Part shown: piece after piece, positions 1-13,646 of the stretch
Layout of the letters: each line of letters opens with the position of its first letter
How positions within the stretch are numbered: position 1 is the first letter of the stretch
Source: Undaria pinnatifida
Taxonomy: Eukaryota > Sar > Phaeophyceae > Laminariales > Alariaceae
Length of the DNA: 64,000 nt
Direction of reading: 5' to 3'
Assembly (NCBI GenBank): GCA_012845835.1
Contig: JABAKD010000016.1
Location: 23,358,573 to 23,422,572, forward strand
Translations under genes and position numbers: made by a program
Notes under the pieces: model-generated
The model's input: only the letters and a program-made list of their open reading frames with translations
The model's database searches: none
What the model was told of the DNA's origin: nothing

Positions 1-1820
1 GCACTTGATGTATTGCTATGCGCGTTCTCGTCAACGTTTTGCAGTGGGGCTGATTTGTTTAGCTGCCGACGCCACAACTATTATATCTTATGAATATTCT
101 CTATGAATAGCGCCTCGAGAGCGGGAAGTGTAAACAAAATGTAACCGTTAGGGCGTCGGCCACACGAAACGAGGCGGCTTGCTGGGCAGGAGAGTGCTAC
201 ATTTATGTACTGTCCGAGCTACAACGCAAGGAGTTGCAAAACAAGCGGCAGGATGCTACTCGTACAGCTACGCGTTTACGTTGACAGGCTGATATAAAGA
301 CGGCACTAAAGAGGGATGCGTATGTTATATTTTGTTGTCTGGTTAGGCACAGTTCACAGGCCGATGGCGGCGCCTGTGGTATCGGTCCGAATTTCCACCG
401 CCCTGGAACGCCTTATCGGGCTATGTACACGACCACAGGGCGAAATCCTAGACGATCTCGTACAAGTTTTCGGGGATGATACTTGCCGCGAAATTCCCTG
501 AACTGGCAAGGCAGTTCCTTGATCGTTTCTTCGCAGCCGCTGTGCACGGGAAATCTTCTGTTCCAGCAAGACAAGGCCAAGCCAGCTACCGGTCAGACTC
601 TCCACGGACGTCCTTGGGTTTCTCCGTGCGTGGTGTGTTGCGTGCTGTGTCGTGTTGATTCTTGAGTAGTGAGCGCCGTTCCTGTGAGAGTGACCCGAAC
701 GTCTTGGGAGGGGCTGCTATTGACTTATTCCCGCTCAAGCCTTAACGCATTTTTTTGATGAGAACACATTGTGTTCAACGCAACACAGGGGTCGTTTTGG
801 CATGGGGGCATCATTTGTTTTGTCCCGCAGCAGTAGTATAGCTGGCTATTAAAACTGAGCTCGGTAGCCTTGGCAAGAGATGCATGGAACGCAACATGGG
901 GCATAAATCATTATAGAGGGGTCCAGGTTGTCACATGAAGCATTCTACTCGTAACCCTCACTGCTAACCTTCTGCTCGACTCCGCGACGAGTTCACCAAA
1001 TTATAAATGAGGTATCAGCACTCTGCACTTCCCCGGTATTCATTCGGAGCCAATGCCCGTTTATACTTTTGACCGCACTTTAAATTAGGGACCTCTTTCA
1101 CAATGCCTAAAGCAGATATTACTTCATTACAAAGGGACTGCCGAAAGATGGGTTGATTTCTCATAGCTGCGAAGAGACCGCAAAAAAACAGCAATGCCTG
1201 CTCGTACAGGTGCTGATGATTCTCAGCCGCCTCCGCCACAACCACCGCCGATGTCGCCGCCGCCGCTATGCCGCTGCTGTTGGCACGAGTGAAAGCGTGC
1301 CTCAAGCACTGGCGTGCCTCACGAACTGACGTGCCTCTAAAACTGGCGGTTGTGCATGCCCTCACCCCTTTTTTTTTGTCCTGAGGTTATAACCTGAACC
1401 GCGGCTACCGCCAACATGATCGCCGCCGTGCCATGGCCGCCACTGCTGCTGCTGCTACCTGCTTGTGTTGCGTCCGCTGTGATTATGCTGTTGTTGCTAG
1501 CGAAAGCCGTATTCTACCTAAAACGCTGCTGCGCGCGTGCTTCTGCACTTTTTGTCAGGGTACTTGTGTTTCAGCCGCCACTACCACCATCGCTATCGCC
1601 GCCGCGCCGCCCCCGCTACTGCTGCTGCGGCTGCTGCTGCTGCTGCTACAAAGCATGCGTATTCGTAGAGCCTGTCTTGTACCGTCGGTCTAGATTATGG
1701 CGACGGGACATCTACAAGAACTACCGTGCATCATCCACCAACCCACGCAAGATGAGTACAGTTACAAATGTGCTGGTTCACGAGTTGCTAGCAACGGCTA
1801 GATTATCCTAGTATGGTGTA
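1..1820. other. No supported gene; CTG/GCC-rich low complexity
   Basis: I see no recognisable gene here. Two patches, about 1190-1290 and 1430-1660, are rich in GCC/CTG trinucleotide runs and give open frames coding mostly Leu, Ala and Cys. They could be an upstream exon of the following + strand gene, but no splice junction or family supports that. Confidence 0.4.
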
Positions 1821-2695
1821 CAAGGGCTCCGCTCCGCACGCCACCCGCAACGCCCGCGCAGGGAAGAATACAACTAAATGTGAAGGGGGCAGAAAGAAGA
1901 GGCCAATGATTTGGTGCAACTAGCGATGATAATGCCAAGAGCTACAGGTGCAGTGCTGATTGCACTGTGCTTTGCTGTGTGCTTCTTGGCGATGTCACGT
2001 TCTGATCGGCTGTACGGGTGTAATTTGCAAATATAAACACACGAAGAGGGCCGAGAGGACGGACAATCAGTGAAGAAAGCAAAAAGACGAGTGCACACGT
2101 ACGTACCGGTACCTGGTACATGGTACTTGGCGTGGGGCCTAGTACTGTGTTCAACATAACGCACAGCACCGCAGGTCAAGGCACGGCACGTCACTGCACG
2201 GCGCTGCTCTGCGCGCTGCTGGGCAAGCTGAGCTGAACTGGGAGTGCATTTTTCGTTAATCTTACATTATAGTACACACAAACCTGGTGTGGGGCACCTC
2301 TATGCTGCTGTATGTCACTTCGTCGAATGGGACCTGACGTGTACGAAAGAGTTGATACATCAAGGCGCGCAGCACGACACAACATGGCACGGCACAGCAC
2401 GGCACAGCACCGCACGATACCGCACCACACGGCCGGGCACGGCACCGCACGGCGCTGCTCTGCGAGCTAGCGCTACGGTGCTGAGCTGAGCTCAGGTGGG
2501 ATTGGCAAACGAAGCAGAAAAGGATAAGCCAGGTTTCAACGTGCAAAACACACCGTCTTTCAGGGGGGAACTCTCTGAGGATCTCTGTTTCAAGCACGTG
2601 AGCCCGCTCAGCAGTCTGGAAAGGAAAACATCTTGAAATTTTTCTGTGACAGGAAGAAAATGCAGGCCGCGCAGGAAAATAATTGGAAGTAGCTA
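1821..2695 (+). repeat. Interspersed repeat R1, copy 1
   Basis: First of three copies of one repeat in the window. It opens with AAGGGCTCCGCTCCGC, then a block containing GAAGGGGGCAGAAAGAAGAGG and GATAATGCCAAGAGC. A GGTACCTGGTAC-type palindromic stretch and a long (GCACGGCACAGCACC)-like tract follow. The 3' part contains GAGCCCGCTCAGCAGTCTGG and ends near GGAAGTAGC. No terminal inverted repeat or coding capacity was recognised, and the family is unknown. It abuts copy 2 directly in the same orientation. Confidence 0.7.
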
Positions 2696-4083
2696 TAAGG
2701 GCTCCGCTCCGCGGGCGGCTGACGCCGCCCAATACGCTCGCGCAAGGAAGAATGCAACTAGATGTGAAGGCGGCAGAAAGAAGAGGCCCATGGTTTGGTG
2801 CGTCTAGCGATTTGATAATGCCAAGAGCTGCTTTATACGCAGAGCCGGTTGCCTGTGCTGTGCTGTGTGTGCTTGCTGGCGATGTCACGTTCTGATCGCC
2901 AGTATGGGTGTAATTTTCGAAAAAAAAGGAGGACCGAGAGAGGACACCCAAATGAAGAAAGCGTATAAAAGACAAGTACAGGCGTGCATACAATCGTTCG
3001 GTACCGGGTATTGCATGATACCTGGTACTTCTGTATGTTCGAACGAAGGCACAGCGTAGCACGGCACAGCACCGCAGGGCAAGGCGCGCCGTACGGCACC
3101 GCACGGCGCTGCGCTGCTGAGCTATAGCTGGGCTGCGCTGAACTGTGAAGGCATTTTTTTTTGTGATTCAACATATAGTACCCGGTACGTACAGCAGTAG
3201 AACCGGTGATATGACACGTCGAATGATACTTGCCATGTAGGACAAGTGCAGCAAAAAGCACGTAGCACGACACAACATGGCACAACATGGCACATCATGG
3301 TACAGCATGGCACAGCACTGCACAGCAGTACCGCACCGCAGGCATGGCGGCATGGCGCTGGCAGGGCACGGCAGGGCACGGCAGGGCACGGCCCCGCGCG
3401 GCACTGCACGGCGCTGAGCTGTTGAGCTAGCGCTGCGGTGCACTCTGCTGATTGGAGGCGAGTTAATGATGATGCGCCAAGCTAAACCAAGATGGGACCT
3501 CTGGTATGACATGAAATCACCGCGGCACAGCACGACACAGAACCGCACAACACCGCACAGCATCGCACAGCGTACCGCACCACACGGCGGGGCACGCCAG
3601 GGAACGGCACTGCACGGCGCTGCGCTGCTGTGCTAGCGCTACGTTGCTGAGCTAGCGCTGCTGTGCGCCTCTGGGGGGAGCTGAGCTGATGATGTGACGA
3701 GCCAACGTGAGATCACCAGGATCGGACCTCTTCTGGTATGATGAAGGCTTCGTTCAACTACAAAAAAAACGCTGAAGAAAAAATGAAAAAGCGCTGGACA
3801 GTTCCGCAAGCAACGAGAAAAGGCGGTGTCCAGGTAGTATGTGGTATGCCTAAAAATCAGAAGTTTTCAACTTTGGGGAAGCAAATGATTCAACTTGACG
3901 AAAAAATAACTTTTAAACTTGAATTTTGAAAAATAAAATAAAAGCGCTGAGAAGCGCTGCTTCAGGCATGCGAGCCCGCTCAGCCGTCCGGACAGGAGAA
4001 TGTCTCAAAGTTTGCGTGGAAAGCGAAAAAAATGAGGCCTCTAAGGGCCTCTCAGGAGATCGATATTTGTAAGTAGTTGTATT
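2696..4083 (+). repeat. Interspersed repeat R1, copy 2 (expanded)
   Basis: This copy has the same 5' block as copy 1 (AAGGGCTCCGCTCCGCGGG) and the same 3' block (GCGAGCCCGCTCAGCCGTCC, near 3970-3990, ending GTAAGTAGTT). It is about 500 bp longer because the central GCACGGCAC-type tract is repeated and extra sequence lies at 3720-3950. Tandem arrangement with copy 1 suggests local duplication or repeated insertion at one site. Confidence 0.65.
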
Positions 4084-4435
4084 TCGTATTCTGTACGAGC
4101 AGCTATGCTGGAGTCGGGGACCGATACCACTGGCATTGGCCGGGTAGACGTCTGAAACGGCGTTTACCGCTCATTACGGTTAATACCATACTTTCGGATG
4201 TACCAAACTGCGGTCTGATGCTGTAACTGGCACACACACATGCTGCTTCCGAAAAAAAAATTAAGGAGTGATGAAAACAGAAATGGAACGGCACTACAGC
4301 GTGTCTTCAAATTGTCTGCCCGCTTTACAAGCTACGATCACAGCACGGAAAAAACAGTTGAAATATCATGCAGGTAGGCAGGGCCCCGGAGGATCGACTT
4401 TAGCTTTCCGTTTACCTTGTATCCTTTCCTTGCAG

Positions 4436-7400
4436 ATGCTGTAGAGGGTCGGAGCATGGCGGCGGTGTCGGTGGCGGCGGTGGCGGCCGCCCAAGATGGG
4501 AAGGGCGGAGTGGGGGCGGGCACAGGAATGGGAGAAGGAGGCGGGGGAGGGGGGGGAGAGGGGAGGAGATCGTCGACGGGCAGCAGGCTAGGGGCCATGC
4601 TGAGGAGGGGTACGCCCAGCCTGCACAACTTTCGCACCTACAGGTGGCTGGTGGATAGCATTTCTGTTGTATTTCGTAACCTTTTTGGGGCCGATCGGAT
4701 TTTTTGCGCTCGTGTTCGGGTGTTGTTTTGTCTCCTTGGGGTAGGGTGGAAACAAATTGGGCTGAAGCTTGGGGTGTTTTTTTGGCTTGAACGGGTTTGC
4801 GAACTTGTTTGTTGTGCTGAGGGCTGCTGGAGGTTTTAAGTATACACCCAGCCGCATGTGCTGGTTGTGTGAGGGGTGTTGCATAGCCGCTTGGGTGGTC
4901 TTTGTGCTAGGCTGACCGGGGCCGCCGCACCTCCACCGGTGCCCACTGACGCACTGTAGCGATTTCGATCAACGCGGACGGTTAAAGGAAGCGACCGGGT
5001 GGTTATTTGTTTCGCGCGAACTCTTTGCGTGGATTGGACGTCGCGAGTAGCGTGCGATTTTTGGTTCCAAGCGGCTAGATTGAGTTTTTAATTGGTCAAG
5101 GTGTTGGATGATTGAGACAGACCATGCTTCATCCGTAGAATCTGGACGATTGATAGATTGGTTGGCATTGATTGCTTGCCTGGTGTGCTGTTTGGTCAAG
5201 ATACCTGTAGATGGACTGGTTGATTTACACTCTTATCGTATGTCGCGCCATTTGTGTAACCTCACTGTCATTTGGCCCGGATCACGGACGAGACAGAGCG
5301 TAGACAAAACACTGCGACGGCCGCCGCTTTCGGCGCTGCGAATCAAAGAATGGAGTGCGGTGTTGGTGGTGAGGAATCTTTGGTTTGCCTTTCGGGAATT
5401 GAAACCCTTGCGTTCAGGCACAGACCGCGGGGGTGATAGTTTGTACATGGGTTGGACGCGTTCAACCCGTGAGACCGCCGTCGCGCTCGTGTGTTCTGTA
5501 TTGCTCGACACGTATTAACCTACAGCGAAAAATATATAATGCCCGAAAGCCAGTCCGACCGAGTGCGCACCGTGCGCAACGCTAGACCGACCGCATGTTG
5601 GCGACTGCATTGCGTGCCCGGACCGCTTGTTGTTTACTACCACTCTCGCTTGATGGCACCGCGCATTGCAACCAGTCCATACTTGTCTTGTTTTTTGTGC
5701 CCCCTGTTCCTCCACCAGCAGCACACACAAAATCCCCTTCAGGGGGGCTGGAAGCAAGAGCGCGCCGCAGTCCAAACGGAACGCCTCGTCTTCGCTCGAA
5801 GCCGCAGGGACGGAAGAACTTGACCTTTTGGATGTCGGGGACTCTCCTCTGGTTGTCGAACTGGACGACCCTCCCACTGGCCATTACGGCCGCAATGACA
5901 TCGAAGACGCCAGCAACAGCACGTCTGGCCGCCGCAGATTGTCCAAGGGTAGGAGTGCCACCAGCTCGCACCGGCATTTGTTGAGGCTCCCCGGTGATAG
6001 CCGCTTTGACGGCGGCGGCGGCGGCGGTGGCAGCGGTGGCGAAAGCGGTGGCGAAAGCGATGGCGGGACCGGCACATTCTCGGCAGCATTAGTTCCAGAC
6101 GACGGCGCGCTCAACGGGGACGATAACGACAACGACGACAGAGGGCGAGGAATAGGAAGAGGGAGAGGAGGGGCAAGTGGGCCCGCACAGTCGAAGAAAG
6201 TATCGCGCCTCGCGCGGAAGGCGGTCAGACCAACGGTACACAATGAGAACAACGATTTTGAACCTGCGTCGCTCTCGTCTAATTCGGAGGTAAGCGGCGG
6301 AGAGGACGAGCCCGAACCCGGGCAGTCTCTCTCGGCGGTGGCTTTTTTTGGCTGGAGGCGAGACCACTCGGCCCCCCCTTGCAGCCGGTCTCCTCCAGCA
6401 ATAGACAGATTAACGCCGCCCCGACCGGGTTCAGCGGCGGCAGCGGTAGGCCGTGTAGGAAGCGTCGGCGAGGAAACGGCGCCGAAGGGAGTTAGTATCG
6501 GGAAGGGAGGCGGGGCGGCCGCGGCAGTGGCGGCGGCAATGGCTTATTCGCGGTCGCTTTCGAGTTCAGCGCACGCCGGCGATGACAGTACATCGTCGGC
6601 GACGGAAGGCTTTTACCATTCTGGGGTACATAGTTCTTCTCAAGGGGCCGGGACAGGTAGTTCAGTCGGGGCTCCGTCAGATTTGATATTGGCCGATGCA
6701 GAGGTGGGGACGGCTGTAGCCCAAATGCGGGAAGGCTTAGACTTGGCCGCTGAAGATAACCGCTCCGTAGGCCAGAGCTCTGCCGCCGCACCCGGTATTG
6801 CCCCTGGTTCGCGGCGTCACAAAACCAGACGCCACGTTTCGGACGGTCGGAGAGAACGGGGACAAGACGGGTACGTGTCGGCCCCTGATGTTTCACGCGG
6901 CCGCCGCGGCGACGGTGTCAGCGGTAGGCCCTCTGAGACCGACGAGCGCATCGTGAGGTCGCGGACGGTGCTTTTCGCCGCCGACAGCACCGAGGGCTCC
7001 GAGATGGGCGGCGCTAATCGCCCCCGAAGAGTGGACGAGGGAGAAGGAGCAGCAGCCACGATCTCCGGAGACGGATCAGACGATGACGCGAACCTCCCGG
7101 CCAACTCCGCCACCCCCACGTTGAAACAATCTCCGTCCCTTGTCTCTGGCAGGGGTGGCTCAACCACCAGCAGCACTCGCCGGAAATTAGCGGGGCTGCT
7201 GCACTTTCGTCGCCGCCGCGGCGTGGGCGACATGGGTGCGTCGGGTTCGACCGGCAGCCCCCCAGACCTCCCTTCGGTAGACGCTGCCCGTATCGATGCG
7301 GACACTGCTGTGACCGCTGCCGCTACTGCTGCTGGCGCTCTAGACGATCGAGAACGAGTGAGCCGAGGGGCAGGACATCGTGGCCGAAGCTCGCTTCGGA

Positions 7401-10400
7401 GGTCTAGCTCTACAAGCTCGCTAGGGGTAAGGTCGCTGGCCTTGGCGGCTGACGACGATGACCATGCGCAGGCCGCCGAAGGGAGCAGTGACGATGGTGT
7501 TAACGAACCTGCAGTAACAGCGCGAAGAGGTGGTGGTGGTGTTAGTGGCGATATTGATGGTAATAGTAGCGGGGTAACGAGGGGAAGGTCAGCTCGGCGG
7601 CGGCTCCTGCCCAGCAGGTCGTCGCAGAACCCTTCGGCTGGTGCGAGCGCGAGCCTCGAGCCCAAGCGGTGTACAGGGTCATTCCTGGAAGCAGGAAAAC
7701 ACAAGCTGAGGCGGGGCAGGAACAAGCTCAGCCGCAGCTCGTTCGGCGGTGGCGAGTCGTCGCGTAGATCTCGATCTATGGTGCCCGTGAAGACGTCACG
7801 GGATACCCGCGGTGCGGAGAATGAGGAGGCGGATGAGGTCGATGACGATGAGCCGAAGCCGCACGGAGAGGGCGTACATTCTATGGCGGAAGATTCGGAC
7901 ACGAAGCCGCCAATGCCTGAGCTTAAGGGTGCGTACGTCGGAATTTTAGTGGAGGGTTTTGTCACTTTATGGTTGGTATTCGTTGTTGCGGTTGACCCTG
8001 TAACCACAGGGTAGGGTCAAGATTCAGTGTTTTTTTTACAGCAGTGTGCTTGCATTATTTTACAGTTTTGTTATTTCAACGCACCTTGTCTTTCAGAGTC
8101 TTACGCTTACCCAAGGTCACAAGGTACACTTTCCCCTCCCCCCTGGCCAGCCAACCCTTCCCCTTCCGTGCGCGTTCGGGTAATTCAGCGCTCGCCCATT
8201 CTCACATGCGCGTTCACTTGTGTCGAGCAATGCGTGCTGGCGCCCGATAATGGCAGCGTTTTCCGCTTGGTATCTGGCCGTTTTTTTGCGGTAGTCTCGT
8301 AAGACACGCGTCTTGCGCTTGGACTAAAAAAGCCGAAGATGAACAAATTTGAGGCATGTGTTTCTATTACCGACCGTTTCTTCGTTTCGCTGGTTTAGTT
8401 GAGCTCTACAGCTGTAGCGCCGGGGCTACCGGTTATCAAGATTGTATTGGGTCTTCTCGGTTGCTGTACTGTTATCGTGGTCGTTGTTCGTCGGATGTTT
8501 AATTCGCGCCAACAGGTACTTCTGGACCATGACCAATCGTATGTGATGATCATAGCCACAGGAGGGCCAGCATGGACCTGCCTAGCGTGTAGCCGTCCAC
8601 AGTTGTCATGCCATGATATAGTATTTGAAGCTACGGTCGCGCGCATACATGCGCACAACGCCGCTCTACCTGTGACTCCCTGATTACTGACATGCACATG
8701 TAAATCACGCTCCTAAACGTATCGACGTGACGCAGGCCCACCTGCTAGACCTCAACTTGGAACGACCTACACCCAGCGGCCGAGCGCAGCCCCCATCGAC
8801 TCCGACACAGCCGCTCCCTGGAACACCTGGGGGTGCAGCCAGGCTTCGGATTTCCGCGTGAGGACAAGAGGTAATGCCGCTCAAGATGTTGACTCCTGGT
8901 TTTGGTGTTGGGTAAATATTCGGCCTTTAGCGCATCTCTCATATTGATTATTCCCCACGCTCGTAAAATTGGCCTTTTCTCCCCAATCCTTTCTCCTGTT
9001 TTTCGTTGCGTCTTTTTGCACTTATTTTGTCGTGCATTGTGTTGAGTCACACGGCCAATCGCTCGTCGATTTGCTTGCCTTGAGTGGTGTTTGCTGCTGC
9101 TAGCTGAGAGTCTTCCACGCAACACAAATTTGCACTTTGCTCGTACTCTAACTGATAAAAGTGATAGATACGCACACGTCGTGCTCTAGGGAAAATACAT
9201 GACGGCAGATGGATGGCGAGTTTCACACTCCGGCCGCTGCCGTATGCCTGGGAGTGGTCGCCCGGATAGCGCACATAGTCAGGCTGTCATTGGGTACGAA
9301 AACCAGTCTTTCCGATGTTTTTCGAACTCACTCGTCCCACCCGGCCTCCTTGCCTCCGCGTTGCGTGAACCAATTTGGAGCGGAAGGTCGTGTCTAGTTC
9401 TTCATTAGGCATTGGATTATAGTCCTTGCGAAGTCTTAGGGTGTGCTTTATGCCAAGCAACCGCTCTCAAGGATAATGACTGCATCTCTTTGCTTCATGA
9501 GACACATGCTTGCTTTCGCGGTATCGGCTTCTCAGCCAAGCCAAGACGAAGCGACAGGTCCCAGCTGGTGAAAATTAGTGAATAATCGGTTGCTGTGGCA
9601 GTGCTTGCTCCGGGCAAAGTCATTCTCGAAACAACGCCGCGGCTCGATGAAGACAGTGGCATCGCATCGTATATAACGTCACCCAGTTTTTTTATTTCAC
9701 CAGCGTGACAGCGTCAGAGCCATCCCACCGTACGAGTTGTACTTTGTGGACCAAATATATATCTATCTCTGTCTACATCTGTGTCTATCTCTGTCCGGTT
9801 GAACTCCTCAACTGAGGAACTACGTGAGGAACTACCGGTTATCTGATACTATTCCCAGCACTTTTTTTCGGGGGACTACGAGCCCATAGGAGTGCTGATC
9901 GGATTGCGCAAACGAATACCTTCTAAGGTATGGTGCGGGTGATGTTGATGCGGGTGATGTTGATGATGTTGATGATGTTGATATTGAGCTCCTTATGTTG
10001 GGAGTTCAGAAATCTTCGCCACACTGCCCGTGGGATGACTCGTTGCACCTATTAATATATAGTGTTAATAGTGTGCTGACGGATTCGACGCAGGCACCAC
10101 CCTTTTCATACCCTTGCCTCCGTGTGTCTTGTATATTGTGCCCTCTATACATTAAAGGAGGTCGCGGTCCCCTTGACGGCGAGAAACGTATCACAACCCC
10201 AAATCTCACTCCGCCACCCCGTTGCGCACTTCCTGCCTCCGGCACGTGGTTTCTCCTGTCGAAGGTTACGCTAGGTCGAGACTGAAAGCGCCCTCCGCTC
10301 CGGCGCTTTACGAGCTCATAAGCATCGACGCGTACAGCAGCCCAGCCGGAAGGCTGAGCGGGGTGTACCCGCTCTTCGACCCTCCTGCGGACGTCGCCCC

Positions 10401-13400
10401 AATGATGACCGCATCAGCGGCCACGCCTAGGCCGGGCACGAACAGCGACTCGGAAGACACAGCAGGTAGCGGCCGGGTCGTTGATTCTGAGAGTGGGCTG
10501 GAGGACGAAGGGGGGATAAGTGACGGGGACACGGGACACCCTGACATCCCCCCGACGTTCGTAGTGAACTGTCAGCTACCGGACGTCCCGACACCGTTCT
10601 CGGCGCAAGGCGACGGGCCCACTGTGCACGTCACTTTTGTCTTCCGCGCCACCCGTCAGCTTTGCCGCTACGCTACTCAGATGGCGGCGGAAGAGAGTGC
10701 CACTGCTGTCCCTCCACCCGCCGCCGCTGCCTCTGCTGACGGCGCAACCGTATCGACCACGACTGAGCCGCCCACGGTGGAGGCCGGTTCTAGCAGACTA
10801 AACACTGCTGCCGGTGGAAAGATAGTTGGCGATGTGTCGGAGGGAATCAATGGCGGTGCAGTATATTTAAGTGGTTTTCCCGGGGAGGGCGAGCACGATG
10901 CCGAGGCTGCAGCAGACGGGCGTAGTCTGGGGAACGGTGGGGATTCGTTGGGAGGGGGGGGGGGCGGGGAAGAAGCTGGAGCAATTCCCGGCTCTGTGCG
11001 TCTCCTGGCGGAGTGGACGCGGCGAGCGGAGGAGGATGGGAATTTCAGGGGGAGGTTCAAAGCCATCGGCGACATCATCAATGCTGACGAGGCAAGTGCG
11101 GTAGAAGTTGTGTCGTTATTTTCTGGAGCGGGGGGGGGTGCCTGAGAGCGCCGATAAATGTGCCCGCGGGACTAGTTGTAAGAGAATGGGACCTGCTTTT
11201 GTTTTGTAGTGACTGGGCTTCTCGATCGTACACCTGTGTTGCTCGCGAAGGTTGTCGAGGGAGCGGGATGCTGTTTGGATTTTTATCTACACCAAGTGGG
11301 TGGGACGATGCCACCGGGCATCCATTTACAAGACCCCTGTACAGCAGTGCTTTGCAGCATCCGTGGCAGATGCGGCAATTGGCTTTCACTGCTAGATCGC
11401 TGCTGCTGCATGCGCGTGTTTAGAAATTGGCGTCTGCTACCGAACCGTGCTATCGATGGCGACCAAAGGATTTGGCGTACAGGAGCTGCAGAAGCACCCG
11501 TTCGCAAAATGTACTCACACGCTGCGCGTATTGCGCCCTTTGCATGCACACCCACCCGCTCACATGCGTTTTCGTTATTTGGTGTAGGTATGACTGCCGC
11601 TTTTGTCCGGCACCCCTTTTTTCATGTTCTGATGTTTGGATGTTGGGATTTTGGTGATGTTTTGATGTTGGGATGTTAGGATTTTGGTGATTTTGTGATG
11701 TTGTGGTGTTGTGATGTTGCGATGTTCCCCCCCCCCCACCCCCCTTGTTGGCGCCTGGCGCCTGATGAGGTAGGGGTTGTCACGTAGACTTTCTGAGGCT
11801 GTCAGCCTATACCTATACCCATACCTTACCTTACCTTACCTTACCTTACCTTACCTTACCTTACCTTACCTTGCCTTACCTTGCCTTACCTTACCTTACC
11901 TTACCTTACCTTACCTTACCTTACCTTACCTTACCTTACCTTACCTTACCTTACCTTACCTTACCTTACCTTACCTTACCTTACCTTACCTTACCTTACC
12001 TTACCTTACCTTACCTTACCTTACCTTACCTTACCTTACCTTACCTTACCTTACCTTACCTTACCTTACCTTACCTTACCTTACCTTACCTTACCTTACC
12101 TTACCTTACCTTATCTTATCTTATGTTATCTTATCTTATCTTATGTTATCTTATCTTATCTTACCTTACCTTGCCGCGCCTTAACTTACTTTACCTTACC
12201 TTACCTTACCTTACCTTACCTTACCTTACCTTACCTTACCTTACCTTACCTTACCTTACCTTACCTTACCTTACCTTACCTTACCTTACCTTACCTTACC
12301 TTACCTTACCTTACCTTACCTTACCTTACCTTACCTTACCTTACCTTACCTTACCTTACCTTACCTTACCTTACCTTACCTTACCTTAGCTTACCTTACC
12401 TTACCTTACCTTACCTTACCTTACCTTACCTTGCCTTGCCTTACCTTCCCTTGCCTTGCCTTGCCTTGCCTTGCCTTGCCTTGCCTTGCCTTGCCTTGCC
12501 TTGCCTTGCCTTGCCTTGCCTTGCCTTGCCTTGCCTTGCCTTGCCTTGCCTTGCCTTGCCTTGCCTTGCCTTGCCTTGCCTTGCCTTGCCTTGCCTTGCC
12601 TTGCCTTGCCTTGCCTTGCCTTGCCTTGCCTTGCCTTGCCTTGCCTTTCCTTACCTTACCTTACCTTACCTTACCTTACCTTACCTTACCTTACCCTACC
12701 TTAGCGTCGACACACACAGCAAAGACTGACTTTGAGAAATACAATGCGCTATCCCATGGTTCATAGTGAGCCATGTTGTAAATCACAAATGCGATTCCAT
12801 CCATATTGATAAGTACCTCACTTGAGCCGCGGCATTCAGGCAGGTCCATTTTGGCCCGAAAGTGCTCCCCTATCTTATGGCGCGTCTGTTGTCGGCCCGC
12901 CTGTCGATTGGTCGAACACCGGCTCCCCGTGCGCAAAGGAAGCACTGTTTCGCAGGTTTATCCGTGCTCCTGTATGGCATGTTTGCTTCGTCCCGCGATC
13001 GCGCGCTAGCTACGAGATAAACATGGAGAAATCAGCGCGCCATTTTATTGAATATTCCCACGTTGGTGTTGGCGGCGCCGAATGCTATAGACATGTTCCG
13101 ACCTCGGCACGTATGGAAATCCACATAAGTGACTACTGTAGAGTGCTCTCTAAATGTGTGTTTTTTACATGGGCGACTCTATCGTGCTCTAATCCATATT
13201 TTTGTGTAGCTCACATAAGCGACTCAAGCCTTCTATAGAAATCACCTCTGTTTTGCGCTTTGACGCATGGAGCGTTCTCTAAACTATCTATGTTTTCTCT
13301 GTTGATCCCTCTGTGATGTCGTCAATGGGCAGGTGGGTCTCCCAAGTATCGCCAAGCGATTCAAGGGAAAGCCGATCCTCGTGTACGGGAAGGAGTCCAG

Positions 13401-13613
13401 CGTGTTTCGAGGAAAAGGTTTTGTGGAGCTGGACCTCAACGCCCATGCCTTCTCCTACGTCGGTCGTAAGGTAAAATGCCGGGGCGCTGTTTTCTTGGTT
13501 TGTGGTACAGGTGCACACACTGCTAGGTCCACGACATGTTGTCATAATGTATAAGTGTCTCCGACAGACACCAACGCCACCAACGACAACCGACGCCGAC
13601 AGCGCTCACGTTT

Positions 13614-13646
<33 letters not shown>

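Noticed and set aside
1416-1811. 131-codon frame rich in Leu, Cys and Pro
   Set aside because: Produced by CTG/CTGCTG runs. No family or splice junction links it to the next gene.
6817-8007. 396-codon - strand frame
   Set aside because: Antisense shadow of the large EDR2_C linker exon. High GC and repeated Ser/Arg codons keep the opposite strand open.
11777-12766. Long open frames of LPYLT and LPCLA repeats
   Set aside because: They are translations of the pentanucleotide array in all three + frames. A 5-base unit cycles through frames without stops.
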